Below are positions 57,850 through 64,000 of a DNA stretch of 64,000 bases, one piece after another. How positions within the stretch are numbered: the stretch's first letter is position 1; each line of letters opens with the position of its first letter. The stretch is taken from NCBI RefSeq assembly GCF_037975245.1, contig NC_092575.1:575001-639000 (forward strand), given 5' to 3'. The DNA comes from Apostichopus japonicus. Its lineage: Eukaryota > Echinodermata > Holothuroidea > Aspidochirotida > Stichopodidae. The notes below the pieces were generated by a model. The model searched no databases, was not told where the DNA came from, and saw only the letters and a program-made list of their open reading frames with translations. Both the position numbers and the translations under genes were made by a program.

Positions 57850-59870
57850 AGTGGAAGACCAATATCGTAGCATTTTGGGCCCAATCCATAAGGGACATTA
57901 ACGAAGGTCAAAAGAAGTATCCATTGCTTTGTTTGTTCTCAAGTGTCTTTGCTGTTTTCCATGCAAGATTACTCCCATACATGTCTATTGTTGATGATAT
58001 GGAGTATCATGAAACTACTAGTAAAAGTTTATGATTGCAGACGATATAAATTTCGTAGAGTATATTTCAATACTACCATTAAATGGGTATATTACAACGA
58101 TGGTCTCTGTCCACATCATAATAAGATCTGCTCTGCTCAGCTTAGGTTTCTCTTACGGATCAGTTGACATGTCTTGGTTTCTTATTCCCCCTGTACCCAG
58201 ATGTGATGACCACAGTGCAACTTTCATATTGTTATGGTTACATTTCCCTCTCTCTGGTTTAAGGTCATAAACCCTTCACCCTGTGAAACAATGTAAAGGT
58301 CTCTGTTAGTGTTTGCTAGTTGTTGCCCTTTGTGTCTAGGAAGATCTTAGAAGGTAGGGTATATCATGGAGGTAAAAACAGATGGGTATATAACAGCATA
58401 GCAAAGTTTAAAAGAGAAATGAGGAAAGATGCAGTAATGAAGTGGGAAGTTTTCATGTCAAATTAGAGAGAATTTGAAGAAAAAAAAAGCTACAATGCAA
58501 CAGCTTCATGTGTTCCGTAAAAGACGAATGCCAATGTTGGCAATCATTTTAATAGTAGCAGGTTGTATGCCTTATAGAGATGCTTCAGATTGTAACATTA
58601 AATGTTACCATCTGGTAAGGATATCCAAAGTACAAACTCGTTGAAAGTAACGGAAACTTTTCCAAAGTACTTTATTGGAATGTTATGACCTTCTAAATTT
58701 TTTCACACATAGTCGACGAGGTTTAAAGTTGGCCGTTATAAATTGAGCAAAAGTATTGAAATTGTCAGAAAGTCTTGTATCTAATGTCTGTAAACTACAG
58801 CAGCACATTAAAGATGCATTTTGCATTGAGTTTAATGTGTTATAACTTTGTGTATTGACTTCACTCTCCTCACTTACCTTGGATACCCCACTGTACAAAT
58901 AAGGTCTGTATCATATTAAAGATACAAGGGACATGAAGATAGAGGGGGCAGGGTGGGAACTAAAGCTAACCCCTGACAGCATCCATAGTCAACAACGGGC
59001 AGTAGAATGGTGTCCAAGGGATGAGCACTGTGAGTTCAAAGGTTACGATGATGTCAGGGGGAGGGGAATTATACATGTAATCAGAGGTCTCTGGTCAGTC
59101 TGGTGGTATGATCCCTCCAGCATCCACACTACAATCTTCATTGCCCAGCTTGCAGGATCAGAATCACGATTGCAGGGTCTGATCCTGCTTGTTATCCTTT
59201 ACACTGCAGATCCTGCTGGTGTTATCAACTGTGCACACAGCTTTCAAGATTGGTGTGGGCTTCAACATTTGATAACACCATTGATAATAAATTAGTCCTT
59301 AACTGTTTTATACGGTAGAGAAAAGTTTGTGTCCTGGCAATTTTATGATGGTATTGCATTTAAATGCTTGAAATTTATGCGTAACAATATCCTCTTTGGT
59401 TGTAATCAAGATAGCTGGCGTTTTGGTGTGGTGTAAGTTCAGTGTGTGCTGCTGTAGTTAACTGTATTTTATGAACCTGTTTCTACAGATGTACTGAGCT
59501 GTGATAATTCAGTCGTCCAGATGTTCTGTTTGGAAGAACTGAATTTCAGACACAACCAGGAGCATGAACACTAGATAACAACCATGAGCGCGTGAACACT
59601 AGATTGTATAGGTTAAGAATAGCTTACAGTTACTGTAATAACAGGCTTGGGAGCATTATCCATGACTCATGGCAGATGAGAACTGTAAGATTAGCCTAAA
59701 GAAAATAAATTGACAGAAACATTTATTTGAACGGAAACATGAAGCATTCTCCCATGTCCATAATTGCCAATCTGATTGTGGATAGTGGTGGTTAATGGAT
59801 ATGATGTTGGGTAGTTGTAGATGGTTTAGTAGGTGATAATATCATTAATTGCTTCCTTTCATATCTTCTT
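57850..59870. other. Intronic-looking stretch upstream of an exon
   Basis: AT-rich. A 120-codon plus-strand open frame at 58933-59295 is GC-richer than its flanks but has no recognisable domain or splice borders. The stretch ends with the pyrimidine-rich acceptor at 59855-59877. Confidence 0.4.
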
Positions 59871-59877
59871 CTTACAG

Positions 59878-59970
59878 TCCAACTCGCCCCCCAGCAGCCC
59901 TAGAGGAAACAGTCGTAACAGTCAAGTGAATGGATCGACCAGACCTAATTCACAGGAACAATTGAGTGAT
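59878..59970 (+). CDS. Internal coding exon, Ser/Asn/Pro-rich, gene not recognised
   Basis: A strong acceptor (TTCATATCTTCTTCTTACAG) and donor (GAT then GTAAGT) bound exactly 93 nt, 31 codons, phase 0 at both ends. The peptide contains SNSPPSSPRGNSRNSQVNGS and RPNSQEQLSD: Ser/Asn/Pro-rich, with SPR and SPP sites that proline-directed kinases could use, typical of a disordered regulatory cassette. It is GC-richer than the introns. Being symmetric, it can be skipped without frame change. It is followed 3.04 kb later by another phase-0 mini-exon of similar character. The parent protein is not recognised. Confidence 0.8.
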
Positions 59971-62900
59971 GTAAGTACTTCCTCAGCTGCTTTTGTTAAT
60001 GATGCAATTATGATTATTAAGCATTTGTTAATTTTGTGCTTAATTCATACGTTGGATGGCTTTTTGTATGTGTCTGAGTGTGTATGTATATATATACAGT
60101 ATGTGACGATTGGTTTGTATATCACAATAACACAAGAAATACACCTGGGGCTGAACTACAGTTTTGGAATGTAGATGCCTTTGAGTGAGTACAATATCCT
60201 TGTTGTGTTTGGTAAAAGTTCTAAGGTCAGTCAAGGTCAGCAGAGGTCAAAGTCTTCAGTATTTATGTCGCTGTGGTCTTTGTAATAACTCCATTGCTGG
60301 TAAACGTCAGAGACCAGAGAGGTTAACATGGTGGGGGGGGGGGGTAGCAGATCTAGAAACTTTAACATGTGAACTCCATTTGACAAAATGAAGACAGTTT
60401 CATTGCAAAAAAAGGAAGAATAAATAATGTGATGACTATGTGGTTTGGACAATGTAAACTTAAGAATGGAAGTAAATGGATTAATCACTTGTTCATTAAC
60501 CTTCCTTTGACTGAAAAATATCAAGTTGGATGTCTTAGTTTTTAGCAATTTGAGCCGTACTCGGTAGATGTGGTAAAATTGTTTACCGTACAAGCAAGCT
60601 GCATCATTTTGTCGAGGTGGACTGAGTGTGATGATTGGCATGTCTGTAGAGTAGTAAGCTACCATAATGTTACAGTTAGTGAGTGTACATAGTCTCATCT
60701 ACTCTGCTCTTTAGATTTAGGCCTGTGGAGGCCAAATTATTTAATTAGGCCTGTGGAGGCAAAGTACCAGTATATTGCACCTCCTTGGACAAGGAGACTA
60801 CTTTGAGAATGTTTTTCAACTAGTTACTTGAATGAATCTGTTTGGATCTGGTTCAAGTGAAATAACACCGCATACCGCTTAAAGCTGAAAATGACTTTTC
60901 ACTTATAAGTCCTCGGCAATCTAAGTTATTCTTTTAAAATTTATTTGATCTGACATAAATGCGGGATTGGATGTTGGATATGAATGAGATTCCATGTCAC
61001 TGTCATACTTTGTTCAAGTTACTGCAGAATCATGCAGTTTACTACATTGCCGGGGTAATATCAAGATTCACCTAGTTTCTTCCACCGCAAGCGGAAATGA
61101 CATGCAGAACAAACCGACATCAGCAGTAAAAACATAAGCAACTGATGATGATGATACAAAGATTATTTTCTTAAAACTGTAAAATTATTATATTAAATTT
61201 GTACAGTAAGGAAAGGTTGCTTTATACATGCGAAAGATAACAAGTCACTTGGATTATATAAAGGGATGATTGTAAGGGGTGAGATTGTGAAGATTAGATC
61301 AGTAGCCTGTGTAGATTGGTGTACCTTACCAAGGCCCTTCTTATCTATCAGTGCCTCCAAGACAACCTTCGGGGATGTTTGTGACAAGACCATTAGAGAC
61401 AAATTATTGTTGCTCACTGTCCATCAGACTGCCAATAAAATCTTCAATCAGGGAAATTGTATTTAATTACCTTTGATGGTGCTCGGGGATTTTTAAACTC
61501 TCACCATTTTTTGTCGTGTTCAGTGATGGATCTTTATTTACAGTAACGAATGAGTCATTAATAGTCCGGAACAGTTGAGTGGGAAACTGAAGGGGCCCAA
61601 ACCGTGCGATAGGGCTTTTAACACCTGATTATATTATGTATCTAGATAGAGGGAAGACTACACACAGGTATATATAGAGCTGTTTAATGGTTGACCTTTT
61701 ACTTGGTTAATTAAATGCTGTTCACCATACCCAGATTTATGTTGATCGCCCGATGATACATGATATTAAAAAGTTAGTTATATAAATTATCTGTATGAGT
61801 GCAGGCATACATTATTGTGTGTGCGCTCTATAAAAGAAAGTAGCTTGAGAAAAGTTCACTCAACTGCTCAGCTCTAGCCTTTTCAAGATGGCAATGTTGT
61901 ACACATCTATATAGTGGTAGGAAACAATGATAATAATAATAATAATAAATAAACAATATGCATATTTAATGACAGTGGTGAATAGAACCTGGTGAGCTAA
62001 TAGATTTAACACTGTATGTATACATGCGATCCATACTTCGATCCAAACTTCAGATTCAAGTTGTAATATCATGTTGTTACGCTGTGACATCTGTGGCCAC
62101 CTGCCCTAGTCCTTTCATGTTCTGTATCATTAGTGTCAGTAATTGGGGCAGACCAGACCAGCTGGGCTCATCTCTCTTTTGCATTGTTGTAGAGTAGTGG
62201 TACCATACTTACTTCACCTACCTGTCTCCACTGACCTGATGCATGATAATTATCTGCTGCCATGTCAATAGAAACATGAAGAAGATGAAGGCACCATGTG
62301 TGACTGTACAGTAGTATGACAACTGTAATGTTCTAAGGCACCACATAGAGAGTGGTACAGGGTGAATTGTTCTGCACTAGTGACAGATAGGTTTGTTGCT
62401 CATGAATATGCAGAGAATTAGTATTTAGAAATTAAGCCAAAATTTCACTTTGAGCTTTCTGGAAAGTCACATTCTCTTTGGTATTCTGTTGTTGCATTAA
62501 GTGGCAACTCACAGTTTTGGAGTTTTGGACTTGATCAATGACTGCTCTCTGCTTCAAAACTGTTTGTTTTTTATGACAGATTGTATATTATTGGACAAAC
62601 ATCAAGGGTAGAACCTTTAATATGTGATTGTTGACAACCTGGAAATAAGATACAACTGACTTTCTTTCTGCACCCCCAACCCCCCATACCCCCCCCCCAC
62701 ATACTGTCTCCTCAGATATATCTGTTATCTGAGTTTATCAAGGGTTTGCTGGTTTGTTTGTGCCTTTTATCTGTTGATTGGACACTTTTTCTGATTATTT
62801 CTACCAAAACTTTGTTTTTACCCTACACAGTACCCACAACATCAGAGAGAATAAGTAGAGTTAAGTAGGAAAGATACACATTTGGTTGCTATTTCCTGTG

Positions 62901-63000
62901 AGCTGAAGATAGTGGTTTTTCAACAAACATTACATTTGAAAGCTTCACGCTTGCTGATCTTTCTGAGAAATGATTTAAACATTGATTATGTTTCTCCTCT
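59971..63000. other. Intron between two small exons
   Basis: AT-rich with GT-type start at 59971 and a CTGATTACAG end at 63001-63010. Contains a G-run at 60333-60344, an (ATA)n tract at 61930-61949 and C-runs at 62678-62699. No exon recognised within. Confidence 0.55.
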
Positions 63001-63010
63001 CTGATTACAG

Positions 63011-63046
63011 GCGAGTTCCCACTCCAGGACAGGAAGTGGCTACATG
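63011..63046 (+). CDS. 36-nt coding mini-exon, Ser-rich
   Basis: A strong acceptor (TTTCTCCTCTCTGATTACAG) and donor (ATG then GTAAGT) bound 36 nt, 12 codons in phase 0: ASSHSRTGSGYM. The SRTGS core is a plausible basophilic-kinase target. Short, symmetric and Ser-rich, it fits an alternatively used micro-exon continuing the cassette at 59878-59970. Joining the two is inference from phase and strand, and the next exon lies beyond the window. Confidence 0.7.
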
Positions 63047-63096
63047 GTAAGTGAGACATGGCTAAGTCAAGATGTGGTTAATACACCACTGAGCTG

Positions 63097-63205
63097 CTGT
63101 AAGGTACAGGTTCATAGCTGTAGTGCATTTGATGTATGTAAACTTGAGCTAGCTGTAAGGTACAGTTTCATAGCTGTAGTGCATTTGATGTATGTAAACA
63201 TAATG
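63097..63205. repeat. Two-copy 56-bp tandem repeat
   Basis: CTGTAAGGTACAG starts at 63097 and 63153. Both copies continue TTCATAGCTGTAGTGCATTT and GATGTATGTAAAC. Confidence 0.93.
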
Positions 63206-63233
63206 CTGAAGAAGAGAAAAGAAATATTTGATT

Positions 63234-63310
63234 AGGGATAGGATTCAAAATCGGTGACCTCCCAAAGGTTACAAGTTCCCACTGTCTACGTACTGAGCTA
63301 TCCAGCCCTT
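63234..63310 (-). mobile_element. tRNA-Thr(TGT)-like SINE head
   Basis: Read on the minus strand it begins GGGCTGGATAGCTCAGTACG, with a good A box (TAGCTCAGTA), then an anticodon arm AACTTGTAACC (anticodon TGT), then GGTCACCGATTTTGAATCC as a degraded B box. The acceptor stem is imperfect and an extra base pair upsets the D arm, so it is a SINE head or tRNA pseudogene, not a working tRNA gene. Confidence 0.65.
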
Positions 63311-63418
63311 TAGTTAGTGTTTATCCCTACAGAGCTATTTCCTCTCCTGGTGTGAGGGGGTGGGGAGGGGTGGGGGGTTGCCGGAAAACAGAATCAGAGG
63401 GAGTTGATATACTTCAGT

Positions 63419-64000
63419 ATTTACTTCGTTCCCCACTTACCTGTCTCCCCACAACCTATGCACCGCATTCTACCGTGTCTAGAATGCCCTGGTAATCTTT
63501 TAACACTGTACACCCTCACTGGCCCAAATGGCCTTCCTTCATTTTTCTCCCCACAAAGTGTCTCAATGTGTTTTTCGGAGTTAGAAAAATTTTCGCGAAA
63601 TTCGCCCGGATTACCTTGGATTTAAACTCTAGAAGTTTCCTATCAGGACTTCTGCACTTCCAAGGATCTTTTCCAGCCTGATAAGTATCCTTTTCTTGTA
63701 GGGAAGGGTGTTTTTGGGGGCTGTTTTTAGTGTACACTCTCGCCCATGCGTTCGTTTTTTCTTACGTAACGTTTTTAGGGTAACAGGTAGTAGCTCTGCG
63801 AGACTACTTCGTTCGTTGCCTATACCGCCTTGTTTACGCGGATAGGCATGTATTTTCGTATGTACATGTTTCAGCTTTTCTTACTTTAAAAGATAATATG
63901 TTTTGCTTGTTTCATGTACCTTCGTTACTTCTTACGCTTTTGAGACACTTTGTGGGTAGAAAAATGAAGGAAGGCCATTTGGGCCAGTGAGGGTGTACAG
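63419..64000 (+). mobile_element. DIRS-family fold-back derivative, running off the window
   Basis: The left terminus ATTTACTTCGTTCCCCACTT, then CCTGTCTCCCCACAACCTAT, is clearly DIRS-type. From about 63945 to 64000, GAGACACTTTGTGGGTAGAA and onward is the reverse complement of about 63507-63561, so the opposite inverted repeat has begun and the element would close about 90-140 bp beyond the window. No coding domain fits in the roughly 400 bp between. The inside matches 52171-52690 inverted, with few differences. The 73-codon open frames on the two strands are the same terminal repeat read both ways. Confidence 0.88.

Noticed and set aside
58933-59295. 120-codon plus-strand open frame as a gene
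   Set aside because: No recognisable domain, no acceptor or donor at sensible places, and no coding pattern that I could defend.

Overview
This is AT-rich, CpG-poor animal DNA: GT-AG splice sites, introns of many kilobases, several classes of satellite, tRNA-derived SINEs, a Ty1/copia fragment and a DIRS-type retrotransposon. The repeat content suggests a marine invertebrate, possibly an echinoderm or other deuterostome, but no marker fixes the taxon. There is no compact protein-coding gene. Most of the window looks like the 5' part and introns of one or two plus-strand genes, plus repeats.

Layout. 1-3.4 kb holds short tandem repeats in plain AT-rich sequence. 3.42-9.04 kb is a 95-bp minisatellite split mid-unit by a 4.7-kb block. 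That block contains two CpG-rich promoter-like patches, near 4.0-4.7 and 8.1-8.6 kb, each with an apparent first coding exon, and a frameshifted copia gag between them. 13.3-14.1, 15.9-17.3, 19.1-19.4 and 22.9-23.1 kb are tandem arrays. 25.5-30.2 kb holds a pair of direct repeats enclosing a TIR-bounded block (26.3-29.1 kb) dotted with a 14-bp motif and carrying a broken minus-strand reading frame. A convincing plus-strand exon lies at 30945-31049.

31.72-38.17 kb is a DIRS-type retrotransposon with 115-bp inverted terminal repeats and an internal complementary region matching both ends exactly. Its gag, RNase H and tyrosine recombinase are frameshifted, no reverse transcriptase is visible, and SINEs sit where it should be. 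Ends of the same family recur at 31.1, 39.7, 52.2-52.7, 53.9, 55.4, 56.3 and 63.4-64.0 kb, so this family dominates the mobile content. 43.4-45.6 kb is a 26-bp satellite, 46.9-47.4 kb a 106-bp tandem repeat, and 55.0-55.17 kb a 47-bp-arm palindrome. Two further plus-strand exons lie at 59878-59970 and 63011-63046.

All three downstream exons, and the first exon at 4091-4264, begin or end in phase 0. This fits one long gene with skippable Ser/Pro/Arg-rich cassettes, but I cannot name it and the linkage is inference. The clearest biology is the DIRS family: an internally defective copy with perfectly maintained ends, surrounded by terminal fragments and short fold-back derivatives.
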